Assembly (NCBI RefSeq): GCF_018130465.1
Contig: NZ_JAFCKJ010000002.1
Location: forward strand, 1 to 64,000
DNA from: Bradyrhizobium canariense
GTDB lineage: Bacteria > Pseudomonadota > Alphaproteobacteria > Rhizobiales > Xanthobacteraceae
Length of the DNA stretch: 64,000 nucleotides
Reading direction: 5' to 3'
The position numbers and the translations under genes were made by a program. Under the pieces are notes generated by a model. That model worked only from the letters and a program-made list of their open reading frames with translations, did no database searches and was not told the origin of the DNA. Below, in pieces: positions 15,573-25,736 of this stretch (the first letter of the stretch is position 1; the number at the start of each line of letters is the position of its first letter).

Positions 15573-16730
15573 TTACTCCTTGTCGTTCTTACCTTTTTTC
15601 TTCCCATTTTCCGTAGAGTCACGGTCTTTGCCGTTGTCCTTGCCGTTGTCTTTGCCTTGGCCGCCGTCCTTGCGGCGGTTGGTGAAGCGGGCATTGCCGA
15701 GCCCGGTGCCGATGGTGAGCACGCCCCAGCGATCGACGTCCTGCATGAACGGCACTTCCGAGAGACCCTGAACCACGCCGTCATTGTGCATCAGGACCGC
15801 GGTGTCGTGCTCGCCGATCTCGGGGATGCCCTCGATCAGGCTCGCCGGCAGGTTGAACTTGCTGCTCTCCCAATTGCCCGGCAGGTTCTGCGCGCCCTTC
15901 TCGATGGAGCCGTCCGCGTTGATCACGCCGGGACAGGCGATGCCGATGAACGGCGCCAGCTTGTAGCCTTCTTTTTCGGCCTCGGTGATCAGCCCCTTCA
16001 GCATCTTCGTGAGCCGCTTCACCGCGCCTTCGCGCGTCGGCTCGTCGTCGGCATGACGCCACAGCTCGGACTTCACGACCTTGGCTTTCGACAGGTCTTT
16101 TGCCTTTTTCCAGCTCGTCTCCACCAGCCCGCAGCGGATGTTGGTGCCGCCGATGTCGACGGCCAGGATGCTGTCATAGGCTTCGAAGATCCAGGACGGC
16201 GCCAGATGCAGCGCGCCGATCAGGCCGGCTTCATCGGGGTGATGGCGGATCGGCATCATGTCGATCTTGAAGTCCTCGGCCTTGAGGATGATCTCGGTGC
16301 GCGCGATCGCGAGCTCGCCAAGCCGGGAATCGCGGAATCCACCGCCGACCACGATGCGCTCGGTCTTGGCCCAGGCCTTGGACTTGAGGAAGCGGCGGGT
16401 GACGTAAGCGAGCTCCTGGGCAAAGTCCTCGACGGCGCTATGCACCACCGCCCAGGCCTCGGTGTCGTCGCCGACCAGGATGGCGTCCAATGTCTTCTTG
16501 CTGATCTCCTCCGACGGCTCCTTGCCGAACGGGTCCTCGCCGGACTTGCGCAGCGGCTTGCGCCAGCGCTCGAGGATCTCCCTGAACGCGCCCTTGCTGG
16601 CGCGGTCGCCGATGAAGCCGTCCTCGTCCTTCATCTCGATGTTGAAGCTGTCGATATCCACCGAGGGCAGCCGCTCCGCACCGTGATGGGCGATGCCCGT
16701 CGTCGTCTTGACCAGTTCGTCTGTTGCCAT
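15573..16730 (-). CDS. ROK-family kinase-like protein with circularly permuted motif order
   Basis: In ordinary ROK sugar kinases, the ATP-binding DxGGT motif is near the N-terminus and a GGG...EAGLIGA segment ends the protein. Here the order is reversed. Residues 90-180 carry the usual C-terminal part (GDDTEAWAVV, IVVGGGFRDS, HPDEAGLIGALHLA). The usual N-terminal part follows: VDIGGTNIR at 191-199, GIACPG at 263-268, catalytic HND at 315-317 and GTGLGNARF at 341-349. The Zn-binding CxCGxxGC motif is absent. The protein ends in a Gly/Lys/Asp-rich tail with GKDNGKDNGKDRD. The catalytic Asp317 is kept, so sugar kinase activity is possible. The start is the ATG at 16728-16730. It is a monocistronic gene. 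Confidence 0.82.
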   Translation of the reverse strand: MATDELVKTTTGIAHHGAERLPSVDIDSFNIEMKDEDGFIGDRASKGAFREILERWRKPLRKSGEDPFGKEPSEEISKKTLDAILVGDDTEAWAVVHSAVEDFAQELAYVTRRFLKSKAWAKTERIVVGGGFRDSRLGELAIARTEIILKAEDFKIDMMPIRHHPDEAGLIGALHLAPSWIFEAYDSILAVDIGGTNIRCGLVETSWKKAKDLSKAKVVKSELWRHADDEPTREGAVKRLTKMLKGLITEAEKEGYKLAPFIGIACPGVINADGSIEKGAQNLPGNWESSKFNLPASLIEGIPEIGEHDTAVLMHNDGVVQGLSEVPFMQDVDRWGVLTIGTGLGNARFTNRRKDGGQGKDNGKDNGKDRDSTENGKKKGKNDKE

Positions 16731-16868
16731 GGAAAGCCCTTGCCCGTGCACCAATTCGCGGGGACAACGGCAGGGGAACCCGTTGGTTTCAGCGCGGGCC
16801 GAGATTCGCCTGCGGGCCCGGATTGGGCCCAAATGCTTCAAATCCGAGCCGTTTTCGCCCGCTTTTTC

Positions 16869-16896
16869 TTGACTCCCGGGAGCGAGCGGCTATAAA
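16869..16896 (+). promoter_or_regulatory. Sigma70-type promoter for rplU-rpmA
   Basis: TTGACT (16869-16874) and TATAAA (16891-16896) are separated by 16 bp. Both boxes are near consensus. The position implies a leader of roughly 160 nt before rplU, long enough for a regulatory structure. Confidence 0.6.
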
Positions 16897-17061
16897 TCCC
16901 GCAACCGGCGCGGGGCGTTTCTCGCGCCGCTTGTTTTTGCGTGGGTTTTCAAAGGGATAACTCCCGCCCGCACAAAACTCGCATAAACCCATAGCGACTG
17001 ACAAAAAGCCGGCCCCGACAATATGTCGCGAGGCCGGGAATGAACACGAAGGAAAACAACG

Positions 17062-17451
17062 ATGTTCGCAGTCATCAAAACCGGCGGCCGGCAGTACCGC
17101 GTCGTTCCGGATGATGTCCTGGAAGTAGGCAAGATCGAAGGCGAAGTCGGCTCGATCGTGCAGCTCAATGAAGTTCTGCTGGTCGGCGGCGACACGCCGA
17201 TCCTGGGTCTGCCCACGGTCGCAGGCGCCTCCGTTGCGGTCGAGGTGCTCGACCACAAGCGCGGTCCCAAGGTCATCGCTTTCAAGAAGCGCCGCCGCAA
17301 GAACTCGCGCCGCAAGCGCGGCTATCGCGACGAGATCACGGTGCTGCGCATCTCGGAGATCCTGACGGACGGCGCCAAGCCCACCAAGGGGCCGCGTCCG
17401 AAGCGGGAAAAGGTCGTCAAGGAAACGACCACCGAAGAGGCCGCCGCATAA
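17062..17451 (+). CDS. rplU: 50S ribosomal protein L21
   Basis: The protein begins [25 protein letters not shown], the L21 signature, and has the basic segment [18 protein letters not shown] that contacts 23S rRNA. The core of about 103 residues is followed by a Lys/Thr/Glu-rich tail ([14 protein letters not shown]...), which gives 129 residues, longer than E. coli L21 and common in alphaproteobacteria. The ATG follows GAAGGAAAAC. It is followed by rpmA, the conserved L21-L27 arrangement, and by obgE about 2.4 kb further on. Confidence 0.97.
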   Translation: MFAVIKTGGRQYRVVPDDVLEVGKIEGEVGSIVQLNEVLLVGGDTPILGLPTVAGASVAVEVLDHKRGPKVIAFKKRRRKNSRRKRGYRDEITVLRISEILTDGAKPTKGPRPKREKVVKETTTEEAAA

Positions 17452-17548
17452 TTTGATCACGCGCAATCACGAATTGATGCGTGAGAAATTGTGAAATGAT
17501 TCCGTCAAGGAATTGATCTAGAAATACGTAAGATTTCGGAGACGAGCC

Positions 17549-17818
17549 ATGGCTCACAAAAAAGCAGGCGGTTCATCGCGTAACGGTCGCGATTCCAAGG
17601 GCAAGCGCCTCGGGATCAAGGCGTTCGGCGGGGAAGTTGTGATTCCCGGCAACATCATTGCGCGTCAGCGCGGCACCACCTGGCATCCCGGCCTTAATGT
17701 CGGCATGGGCACGGACCACACCTTGTTCGCCAAGGTCGAGGGTCGCGTAACGTTCCAGGCCAAAGGAAACGGCCGCACCTTCATCTCGGTGCTCCCGCTC
17801 GCAGAGGCGGCTGAATAG
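17549..17818 (+). CDS. rpmA: 50S ribosomal protein L27
   Basis: The protein begins [22 protein letters not shown], typical of L27, whose N-terminus reaches the peptidyl transferase centre. It has no N-terminal cleavable extension of the Firmicutes kind. [21 protein letters not shown] and [20 protein letters not shown] complete the family pattern. The length of 89 residues is usual. It lies 97 bp after rplU and is probably cotranscribed. A hairpin with a short T-run follows at 17898. Confidence 0.97.
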   Translation: MAHKKAGGSSRNGRDSKGKRLGIKAFGGEVVIPGNIIARQRGTTWHPGLNVGMGTDHTLFAKVEGRVTFQAKGNGRTFISVLPLAEAAE

Positions 17819-17897
17819 ACGGTGGATCAAATTTGGAGTCCGCCGGGTCCCAGACCGAACCGGCGGAGTCCTTGAGATCAAAGAGATCGAAGGCTCC

Positions 17898-17929
17898 AGG
17901 GGAGGCGGGAAACCGGCCTCCCCTTTCGT
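17898..17929 (+). terminator. Rho-independent terminator after rpmA
   Basis: AGGGGAGGC (17898-17906) pairs with GCCTCCCCT (17916-17924), and TTTCGTTT follows. It separates the ribosomal pair from the GNAT gene. Confidence 0.65.
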
Positions 17930-17973
17930 TTGCGTGCTCACTTTATTCCTTAGTGACTTCGACGGAGCCGGAC

Positions 17974-18567
17974 ATGTTGCAGGACTTTTCGAGCGGAACC
18001 TTGCGGGAGGCGAGACCTGATGTCGTCGCCACCGAGCGGCTGACCTTGCGGCGGCCGACCCTCGCCGACGTCAGGACCATCGCCCTCCTCGCCAACGACC
18101 GTCGCGTCGCCGAAAACACAAGGCGCCTGCCGCATCCCTATTCGCAGGACGACGCCGTCGCATTCATCCGCGGCACCGCGGCGCTCGGCAGCGAGACCGT
18201 GTTCCTGATCGAGCATGACAGCGGGCCCGTCGGCATGGTCGGCATCGACTGCTCGACCCCCGACAATGCCGAGCTCGGCTATTGGCTCGGCGTCGAGCAT
18301 TGGGGCCGGGGCTTTGCCACCGAGGCCGCGCGCGGCGCGATCGACTTCTTCTTCGAGGAGTTCGAGGACGATCATCTCTATGCAGGTGCGCGCGTCACCA
18401 ACCCGGCTTCGCGCAACGTGCTGGAGAAGTGCGGCTTCCAGTGGAGCGGCGTCCAGCTGCACCGCTTCCTGGCGCTGGGCTCGTCCACGCCCGTCGACTG
18501 CTTCCGCCTGTCACGTGGCGTGTGGGCCTCGCTGAAGAGCTGGAGCAGTGCGAGGCGGGTGAGGTAA
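17974..18567 (+). CDS. GNAT-family N-acetyltransferase (RimJ/RimL-like)
   Basis: The fold pattern ERLTLRRPTLADV...AELGYWLGVEHWGRGFATEAARG...NPASRNVLEKCGF is that of RimJ/RimL-type acetyltransferases, which transfer acetyl from acetyl-CoA to protein N-termini or small amines. The CoA-binding signature is the HWGRGFATEA segment. The ATG at 17974 follows GGAG; an upstream frame extension overlaps the terminator and is unlikely. The length of 197 residues is normal. Its place after rplU-rpmA and before obgE is common in this group, but the substrate is unknown. Confidence 0.86.
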   Translation: MLQDFSSGTLREARPDVVATERLTLRRPTLADVRTIALLANDRRVAENTRRLPHPYSQDDAVAFIRGTAALGSETVFLIEHDSGPVGMVGIDCSTPDNAELGYWLGVEHWGRGFATEAARGAIDFFFEEFEDDHLYAGARVTNPASRNVLEKCGFQWSGVQLHRFLALGSSTPVDCFRLSRGVWASLKSWSSARRVR

Positions 18568-18570
18568 GCA

Positions 18571-19485
18571 CTACGCCGGCGGATTCACCTCTCCGCCGGC
18601 GCGGCCGAGATCGCGCTCACGCAAGTAGATATAGAACCCGGCGCCGATGATGATGGCGGCGCCGACGATGGTGGCAATCGAGGGGACGTCGCCGAACACG
18701 ACGAAGCCGAAGATCACCGCCCAGACGATCATCGAATATTGATAGGGCACGACGACGCTGGCCGGCGCGAGCTTGAGCGACCGGTTGACGCAGAACAGCG
18801 CCGTGACCGAGATGCATCCCGCCAGCGCGAAGATCACGAGGCTGCCCGATGTCGGCGGCACCCAGTGGAACGCCGACAGCACCGCGCCCAGCAGGAACGT
18901 GCCGACGAATTGCGACGAGGCCATCACGATATCGGGCGTCTTGCGCAGGCTGCGCGTGATCAGCATCAGCGTTGCGAAGGACAGGCTGCCGCCAAGCGCA
19001 ATGAGCGCCGGCAGGCTCACGGTCTGTGCCGACGGCCGCAGCGCGATCAGGACGCCGCAGAAGCCGATCAGGATCGCCGTCCAGCGCCGCCAGCCGACCT
19101 TCTCGCCGAGGAAGATCGCCGACATCGCCGTGACGAAGATCGGGCCGGCGAGATAATAGGTGATCACGTCGGCGAGCGGCAGGTAGACCGTCGCAAGGAA
19201 GAAGGCCGCCACTTCCAGCGTCGACAGCACCACACGAAAGAGCTGGAGGCCCGGCCGTTCCAGACGCAGGAACTGGTGACGCTGCCGCCAGACCAGCGGC
19301 GACAGCAGCAGCAGCGCCGCGCAGGCGCGCAGGAACAGCAGCTGCCCCACCGAATAAGTCCCGACCAGGAACTTGCCCATGGCATCGCCGAACGAGAACA
19401 TGAAGATCGACAGCACCATGAGCGCAATGCCGGCGAGGCGCGCCGAGCGTTCGTCATAGGCGGAGAGATTTTTGAACAGAGGCAT
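18571..19485 (-). CDS. EamA-family (DMT superfamily) transporter
   Basis: About ten hydrophobic segments form two EamA repeats, beginning GIALMVLSIFMFSFGDAMGKFLVG and including FLGEKVGWRRWTAILIGFCGVLIALRP, which closes repeat 1 in this family. It resembles the RarD/S-adenosylmethionine-uptake branch of the superfamily, but the substrate cannot be assigned. I chose the ATG at 19483-19485 (MPLFKNLSAYDERSARLAG); an upstream start would add twelve residues. Its stop lies 3 bp from the GNAT stop, a tail-to-tail arrangement. It is not closely similar to the EamA protein at 8612. Confidence 0.84.
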   Translation of the reverse strand: MPLFKNLSAYDERSARLAGIALMVLSIFMFSFGDAMGKFLVGTYSVGQLLFLRACAALLLLSPLVWRQRHQFLRLERPGLQLFRVVLSTLEVAAFFLATVYLPLADVITYYLAGPIFVTAMSAIFLGEKVGWRRWTAILIGFCGVLIALRPSAQTVSLPALIALGGSLSFATLMLITRSLRKTPDIVMASSQFVGTFLLGAVLSAFHWVPPTSGSLVIFALAGCISVTALFCVNRSLKLAPASVVVPYQYSMIVWAVIFGFVVFGDVPSIATIVGAAIIIGAGFYIYLRERDLGRAGGEVNPPA

Positions 19486-19629
19486 TGAGCGCCGTTGTAA
19501 TGACGCAGGCCGTCGGGACAAGCCCGCGTCGGACGAATTGAACGGATTGTCGCAGTCTTCGCGTCGCGGTAGCGATAGGCGCCCCCACCGACAAAAGAGC
19601 CAGGAAAAGAGCCAGGAAAGAGCTTAGCC

Positions 19630-20109
19630 ATGACCGACTTCGACCCGGCCCGGCATCGCATGATCCCCGCGCAACGCTGGTTTGAGGATTTCGTGGTCGG
19701 CGAGCGGTTTGTGCTGCCGAGCCGCACGCAAACCTCGGCGGTGTTCGCGGCGTTCCAGACCGCGAGCGGCGACACCCATCCGGTGCATTACGATGTGGAG
19801 TACTGCCGCAGCCGCGGCATGCCGCATCTGCTCGCCCACGGTTTCCAGACCTTGATCCACACCGCACCCGGCGCGGGCCTGTTTCCGTTCATGATCGAGG
19901 ACTCCCTGGTCGGCTTCCTCGAGCAGTCCAGCCGGTTCCTCAAACCGGTGTTCGCCGATGACACCATCTATCCCGCGCTCGAGGTTATCGAGCTGGTGCC
20001 GGGACGCTCGACCGGCGCGGTGACGCTCAAAAGCACCGTGTTCAACCAGCGCAAGGAGCTGGTGCTGGAGGGCACGCAGAAATTCCTGATCCGGCGCCGG
20101 CCCCTCTGA
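19630..20109 (+). CDS. MaoC-like hot-dog dehydratase
   Basis: The 159-residue protein is a single hot-dog domain with the hydratase-2-like motif FQTASGDTHPVHYD, in which Asp and His are the catalytic pair of (R)-enoyl-CoA hydratases. MPHLLAHGFQTLIH matches the second conserved segment. Such proteins act on 3-hydroxyacyl-CoA in fatty acid, polyhydroxyalkanoate or mesaconyl-CoA metabolism; the substrate is not evident here. The ATG follows AGGAAAGAGC. It is divergent from the EamA gene and upstream of obgE. Confidence 0.85.
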   Translation: MTDFDPARHRMIPAQRWFEDFVVGERFVLPSRTQTSAVFAAFQTASGDTHPVHYDVEYCRSRGMPHLLAHGFQTLIHTAPGAGLFPFMIEDSLVGFLEQSSRFLKPVFADDTIYPALEVIELVPGRSTGAVTLKSTVFNQRKELVLEGTQKFLIRRRPL

Positions 20110-21276
<1,167 letters not shown>

Positions 21277-21282
21277 TCGCTC

Positions 21283-21415
21283 TCCGACGTCGTCCCGGCG
21301 CAGGCCGGGACCCATAGCCACCGAATGCAATTTGGCGAAGATTGGTCATTGCCATCTCGCGTCATAACTTCTGCTGAGGAGTATGGGTCCCGGCCTTCGC
21401 CGGGACGACGTTGGA
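21283..21415. repeat. Intergenic repeat with long inverted ends (copy 1)
   Basis: The arms at 21288-21314 and 21384-21410 (core GTCCCGGC...GCCGGGACCCA) pair with one mismatch, and pairing extends to 21283 and 21415 with one more. About 70 bp lie inside, including TTTGGCGAAGA, which is shared with the copy at 46498-46625. It belongs to a dispersed palindromic family, which I recall from many Bradyrhizobium genomes. Confidence 0.85.
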
Positions 21416-21478
21416 GAGGTTGTCACCGGCGTTCCGATAGCGCAGCATCGAACAATCAAGAAACGGCAGGGATGATTC

Positions 21479-23113
21479 ATGGCGCGCGCGAAGAACGTTC
21501 TCTGGATCATGTGCGACCAGCTTCGCTATGACTATCTCGGCTGCACCGGCCATCCCACGCTGAAGACGCCGAACATCGACGCCATGGCGAGGCGCGGCGT
21601 GCTCTTCAGCAAGGCCTATGTGCAGTCCCCGATCTGCGGCCCGTCGCGGATGTCGTTCTACACCGGGCGCTACATGCGCTCGCACGGCTCGCACTGGAAC
21701 GGCTGGCCGCTGCGCGTCGGCGAGCCCACGCTCGGCGATCACCTGAAAAAGATCGGCGTGCGCAACGTGCTGGTCGGCAAGACCCACATGGCGCCCGATC
21801 TCGAAGGCATGAAGGCGCTCGGCATCCCGCCGGAATCGATGATCGGCGTGCACGTCGCCGAATGCGGCTTCGAGCCCTATGAGCGTGACGACGGCCTGCA
21901 TCCCACGGGGCGGCCGCGTCCGAAATACGACGAATATCTGCGCCAGCAGGGTTTTGATGCGCCCAATCCCTGGGAGCATTGGGCCAATTCAGGTGCGGCC
22001 GAGGACGGCTCGCTCCAGAACGGCTGGCTGCTCGTGCATGCCGACAAGGCCGCGCGCGTGCCGGACGAGCATTCCGAGACGCCCTACATGACGCGCCGCG
22101 CGATGGACTTCATCGGCGAGGCCGAGACCGACGGCAGGCCGTGGTGCCTGCATCTGTCCTACATCAAGCCGCACTGGCCCTACATCGCGCCCGAACCTTA
22201 CGCCAGCATGTATTCGACATCGGACATGATTCCGGTGATCCGCTCCGAGCGCGAGCGGCAAAATCCGCATCCGGTGTTCGGCGCCTATATGGACATGCGC
22301 TACTCCCGCAACATGGCGCGCGACGATGCCCGCGAAAAGGTGATCCCGACCTATATGGGCCTGATCACCCAAATCGACGACCAGATGGGCGTGCTGATGA
22401 ACTTCTTGGAGGCGCGCGGCCTGCTGGACACCACCATGATCGTGTTCACCTCCGATCACGGCGATTATCTCGGCGATCACTGGATGGGCGAGAAGGATCT
22501 GTTCCACGAGCAGTCGGCGAAGATCCCGCTCATCGTCATCGATCCCTCCAAGGAAGCCGACGCCACGCGCGGCACGCGCAACGATGCGCTGGTCGAAGCC
22601 ATCGATCTTGCGCCGACCTTCGTCGATTATTTCGGCGGCAAGGTGCCGGGCCACATCCTCGAAGGGCGCTCGTTGCTGCCGCTGCTGCGCGGCGAGAGCC
22701 CGCCGGATTGGCGCAAGGTGGCGTTCTCCGAATACGATTATGTCATGCAGGACGTGCGGCTGAAGCTGAACCAGCCGATCGAACGCTGCCGCCTGTTCAT
22801 GGTGTTCGACGGCCGCTGGAAATATATCCACGCGTCCGGATTCCGCCCGATGCTGTACGACCTCGAAACCGATCCGGAAGAGTTTCTGGATCGCGGCGAC
22901 GATCCCGAATGCGCCGGCATCATCGCGCGACTGCAGGCCGAGCTGTTCGACTGGGCGCTGCATCCCAACGACCACATCACCACGCCGCGCGAGAAGATCG
23001 CCGCCTATGCCGACAACCAGCTCCAGGTGAAGGGCGGCATCCTGATCGGCATCTGGGATGAAGCGGAGCTGGCGTCGATCAAGGACGGCATCGCCCAGCG
23101 CGCGAAGCTCTGA
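21479..23113 (+). CDS. Sulfatase/phosphonate monoester hydrolase-family enzyme
   Basis: The 544-residue protein has an alkaline-phosphatase-superfamily fold. The N-terminal metal ligand region is VLWIMCDQLRYDYLG. Cys53 in SPICGPSRMSFYTGRY matches CxPSR, the site that is converted to formylglycine in type I sulfatases. FTSDHGDYLGDHWMGEKD supplies further metal ligands. It has no signal peptide, so it acts in the cytoplasm. The closest groups by eye are phosphonate monoester hydrolases and choline-sulfatase-like enzymes; sequence alone does not settle between sulfate and phosphate esters. The start ATG lies about 65 bp after a repeat element. No sulfatase-modifying enzyme gene is nearby. Confidence 0.87.
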   Translation: MARAKNVLWIMCDQLRYDYLGCTGHPTLKTPNIDAMARRGVLFSKAYVQSPICGPSRMSFYTGRYMRSHGSHWNGWPLRVGEPTLGDHLKKIGVRNVLVGKTHMAPDLEGMKALGIPPESMIGVHVAECGFEPYERDDGLHPTGRPRPKYDEYLRQQGFDAPNPWEHWANSGAAEDGSLQNGWLLVHADKAARVPDEHSETPYMTRRAMDFIGEAETDGRPWCLHLSYIKPHWPYIAPEPYASMYSTSDMIPVIRSERERQNPHPVFGAYMDMRYSRNMARDDAREKVIPTYMGLITQIDDQMGVLMNFLEARGLLDTTMIVFTSDHGDYLGDHWMGEKDLFHEQSAKIPLIVIDPSKEADATRGTRNDALVEAIDLAPTFVDYFGGKVPGHILEGRSLLPLLRGESPPDWRKVAFSEYDYVMQDVRLKLNQPIERCRLFMVFDGRWKYIHASGFRPMLYDLETDPEEFLDRGDDPECAGIIARLQAELFDWALHPNDHITTPREKIAAYADNQLQVKGGILIGIWDEAELASIKDGIAQRAKL

Positions 23114-23140
23114 GTGAGCAGCAGTGGCTCACTTTCAGGT

Positions 23141-23324
23141 TTACGACAGCAGTTCACTGACTTGAGCCAGCAACGCGCGAAGGTCTCTCCGCTCGAACGC
23201 TAGTCGCGTTTGAAATTCGTCTTCATCCGTTACAGATCTCATTCAACGCATTGTTGAGCATCAATAATTCATCCTTACTAACTCGGAGTTCGACACCTTC
23301 TTCATCGATTTTCAAACAGTTCAT
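23141..23324 (-). pseudogene. Small gene apparently broken by a frameshift
   Basis: From the ATG at 23322-23324, preceded by GGGGA, one frame reads MNCLKIDEEGVELRVSKDEL and on to NNALNEICNG, then stops. The next frame continues at once with DEDEFQTRLAFERRDLRALL to a TAA at 23141-23143. Together they resemble a small alphaproteobacterial protein of about 60 residues that has NNALNE followed by a F-x-TR segment. The total span of 184 bp is not a multiple of three, which fits a one- or two-base indel. The DNA is AT-richer than its neighbours. It lies 10 bp downstream of the TctC-like gene on the same strand. A sequencing error or two overlapping frames are the alternatives. Confidence 0.45.
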
Positions 23325-23334
23325 TCCCCGGACC

Positions 23335-24300
23335 TCAATTCTCGATCTTGTACCCCGTCGCCTTCACGATCGGTTGCCAGAACTCGGTGTTGGCGGCGAG
23401 CTCCGTCGTCAGACCTTCCGCAGTCGAGCCGACCGGAATCAGCCCGATCGCCGTCAGCTTCTCCTTCACCTCGGGCTTGGCGAGTGCGGCGCTTGCGGCC
23501 GCGCCGAGCTTGCTCGCGAATTCCGGCGAGCTGCCGGCGGGAAGCCACATGCCGTACCAGGCGTCCGCGACGAGATCGATGCCGCTCTCCTTCAAGGTCG
23601 GCACCTCCAAGGCAAAGGGCGAGCGTTCCGTGCTCGCGACCGCGATGATCTTCACGCCCTTGGCGCGATGCTGCGGTAGCGCGTCGGCCAGAGTCGTGAT
23701 CCCGAAGGAGATATGACCGCCGATGATGTCGTTGAGGATGGGCGCGCTGCCCCGATAGGGCACGCGCGTCATGGGAATGCCGAGGTCCTTCTCGAGCTTG
23801 GAGCCCATGAAATGCGGGATGGTGCCGTTGCTCGGCACACCGAACGACGCCTTGTCCGGATGGGCCTTCAGCCAGGCGACAAATCCCTTGAAATCCGCGG
23901 CATCGATCGTCGGATTGATCACGACGGCGAACTCGAACCGCGCCAGCAGCGAGACCGGGACGAAATCCTTTGCGGTATCGAAGCTCGGGGTCGTCTCCAC
24001 CATCGGCAGCAGGTACATCGTGGGCCCGGTCGTCACCAGCACCATGCTGCCGTCGGGGCTGGCCCCTTTCACCGCCTTGATGCCGATCAGACCGTCGCCG
24101 CCGGTGCGGTTCTCGACCACGATGGTCCGCTGCAGCGCCGGCGCCATCTCCTGCGCGATCAGCCGGCACAGCGTGTCGCCGCCCGCTCCCGCCGCGAACG
24201 GGAAGATCATCTTCGTCAGCCCGGCCTGCGCTTGCGACCCGTCCGCTTGCGCCAACAGCGGTAACCCGAGGCATCCGGCGATGAAGTTGCGGCGATCCAT
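23335..24300 (-). CDS. TctC/Bug-family tripartite tricarboxylate transporter substrate-binding protein
   Basis: The protein matches periplasmic Bug receptors: IIFPFAAGAGGDTLCRLIAQ-like N-terminal segment, VVENRTGGDGLIGIKAVKGASPDG, and VPYRGSAPILNDIIGGHI. The N-terminus MDRRNFIAGCLGLPLLAQA is a twin-arginine-like signal peptide. The start at 24298-24300 is supported by AGAGGAAACC directly upstream; an ATG seven codons earlier is less likely. The family binds carboxylates or amides. No TctA or TctB membrane genes are adjacent, which is common for orphan Bug proteins. The length of 321 residues is normal. Confidence 0.87.
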   Translation of the reverse strand: MDRRNFIAGCLGLPLLAQADGSQAQAGLTKMIFPFAAGAGGDTLCRLIAQEMAPALQRTIVVENRTGGDGLIGIKAVKGASPDGSMVLVTTGPTMYLLPMVETTPSFDTAKDFVPVSLLARFEFAVVINPTIDAADFKGFVAWLKAHPDKASFGVPSNGTIPHFMGSKLEKDLGIPMTRVPYRGSAPILNDIIGGHISFGITTLADALPQHRAKGVKIIAVASTERSPFALEVPTLKESGIDLVADAWYGMWLPAGSSPEFASKLGAAASAALAKPEVKEKLTAIGLIPVGSTAEGLTTELAANTEFWQPIVKATGYKIEN

Positions 24301-24466
24301 TGGTTTCCTCTTTGAGCCCATTCTGGTTGGCGACAGTTAGAGCCAGACGGGCGTTCCGGACAAGCGCCGTTTACCGGGCCTGCCGCCTTGCGCCGGCCAT
24401 CGTCCTGCTGCAAAAGCAGGCCTTACCGGCGCCGCTCTCCAGCACATACACACACCACCTACACAC

Positions 24467-25588
24467 ATGGCCAGCCCCGAACTCAGTCAATTCCGCCGCA
24501 TCGTCGTCAAGGTCGGCTCCGCGCTGCTGGTCGATTCCGACAAGGGCGAGGTGCGGGCGTCCTGGCTTGCCGCGCTCGCCGACGACATGGCCAAGCTGCA
24601 TCGCGAAGGGCGTGACGTGCTCGTCGTCTCCTCCGGCTCGATCGCGCTCGGCCGCAGCCGCCTGAAATTGCCGCGCGGCCCGCTGAAGCTGGAGGAGAGC
24701 CAGGCGGCCGCAGCCGTCGGTCAGATCGCGCTGGCGCGAATCTGGTCGGAGGTGCTTGGCGCCCACGGCATCGGCGCCGGCCAGATCCTGGTGACGCTGC
24801 AGGACACCGAGGAGCGCCGCCGCTATCTCAACGCGCGCTCCACCATCGGCAAGCTGCTGGAGTGGCGCGCGATCCCCGTGATCAACGAGAACGACACGGT
24901 CGCCACCAACGAGATCCGCTACGGCGACAATGACCGCCTCGCCGCGCGCGTCGCCACCATGGCGAGTGCGGACCTGCTGGTGCTGCTGTCCGACATCGAC
25001 GGGCTCTACGACGCTCCGCCGAAGAACAACCCGAACGCCAAGCTCATTCCGGTGGTGGACAGCATCTCCTCGGAGATCGAGGCTGTCGCAGGCGACGCCG
25101 AGTCCGAACTCTCGCGCGGCGGCATGCGCACCAAGGTCGAGGCCGCCAAGATCGCCACGACCGGCGGCACGCATATGCTGATCGCCTCCGGCAAGATCGA
25201 GCATCCCTTGCAGGCGATCGCCGACGGCGGGCGCTGCACCTGGTTCCTGACGCCCGCCAATCCCATCACGTCGCGAAAACGCTGGATCGCAGGCACGCTG
25301 GAGCCGAAGGGCACACTGACCATCGATGCCGGCGCCGTCACGGCGCTGCGCGCCGGCGCCAGCCTGCTGCCGGCCGGCGTGATCAAGGTCGAGGGCCAGT
25401 TCGCCCGCGGCGATGCCGTGATCGTGCGTGGCCCCGACACCAGCGAGATCGGCCGCGGCCTGATCGCCTATGACGCCGACGACGCCGAGCGGATCAAGGG
25501 CCGCTCTTCCCCGGACGTGATGACCATCCTCGGCATCAGCGGGCGGGCGGAGATGATCCACCGGGATGATCTGGTGGTGGGCGGGTAA
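24467..25588 (+). CDS. proB: Glutamate 5-kinase
   Basis: The amino-acid-kinase domain starts [14 protein letters not shown] and includes [38 protein letters not shown] and [13 protein letters not shown]. The C-terminal PUA domain covers about 275-360. The enzyme phosphorylates glutamate in the first step of proline synthesis. The length of 373 residues and the PUA domain are typical of the feedback-inhibited enzyme. It is followed by proA and nadD, a conserved rhizobial order (often obgE-proB-proA-nadD), here interrupted by the sulfatase and TctC genes. Confidence 0.96.
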   Translation: MASPELSQFRRIVVKVGSALLVDSDKGEVRASWLAALADDMAKLHREGRDVLVVSSGSIALGRSRLKLPRGPLKLEESQAAAAVGQIALARIWSEVLGAHGIGAGQILVTLQDTEERRRYLNARSTIGKLLEWRAIPVINENDTVATNEIRYGDNDRLAARVATMASADLLVLLSDIDGLYDAPPKNNPNAKLIPVVDSISSEIEAVAGDAESELSRGGMRTKVEAAKIATTGGTHMLIASGKIEHPLQAIADGGRCTWFLTPANPITSRKRWIAGTLEPKGTLTIDAGAVTALRAGASLLPAGVIKVEGQFARGDAVIVRGPDTSEIGRGLIAYDADDAERIKGRSSPDVMTILGISGRAEMIHRDDLVVGG

Positions 25589-25736
25589 GGGCCGCAGCGG
25601 TCCTTTTTCCGAGAGACTTGGTAGGCCAAAGACCTAGCCCCCGTGCGGCCGGGGAGACCAGCCATACCCTCCCGACCCTTCGCAAAAGCGGGATTTCCGT
25701 GCTAGGACACTGCCTTAGCAGAAGGTTGAACTCCCC

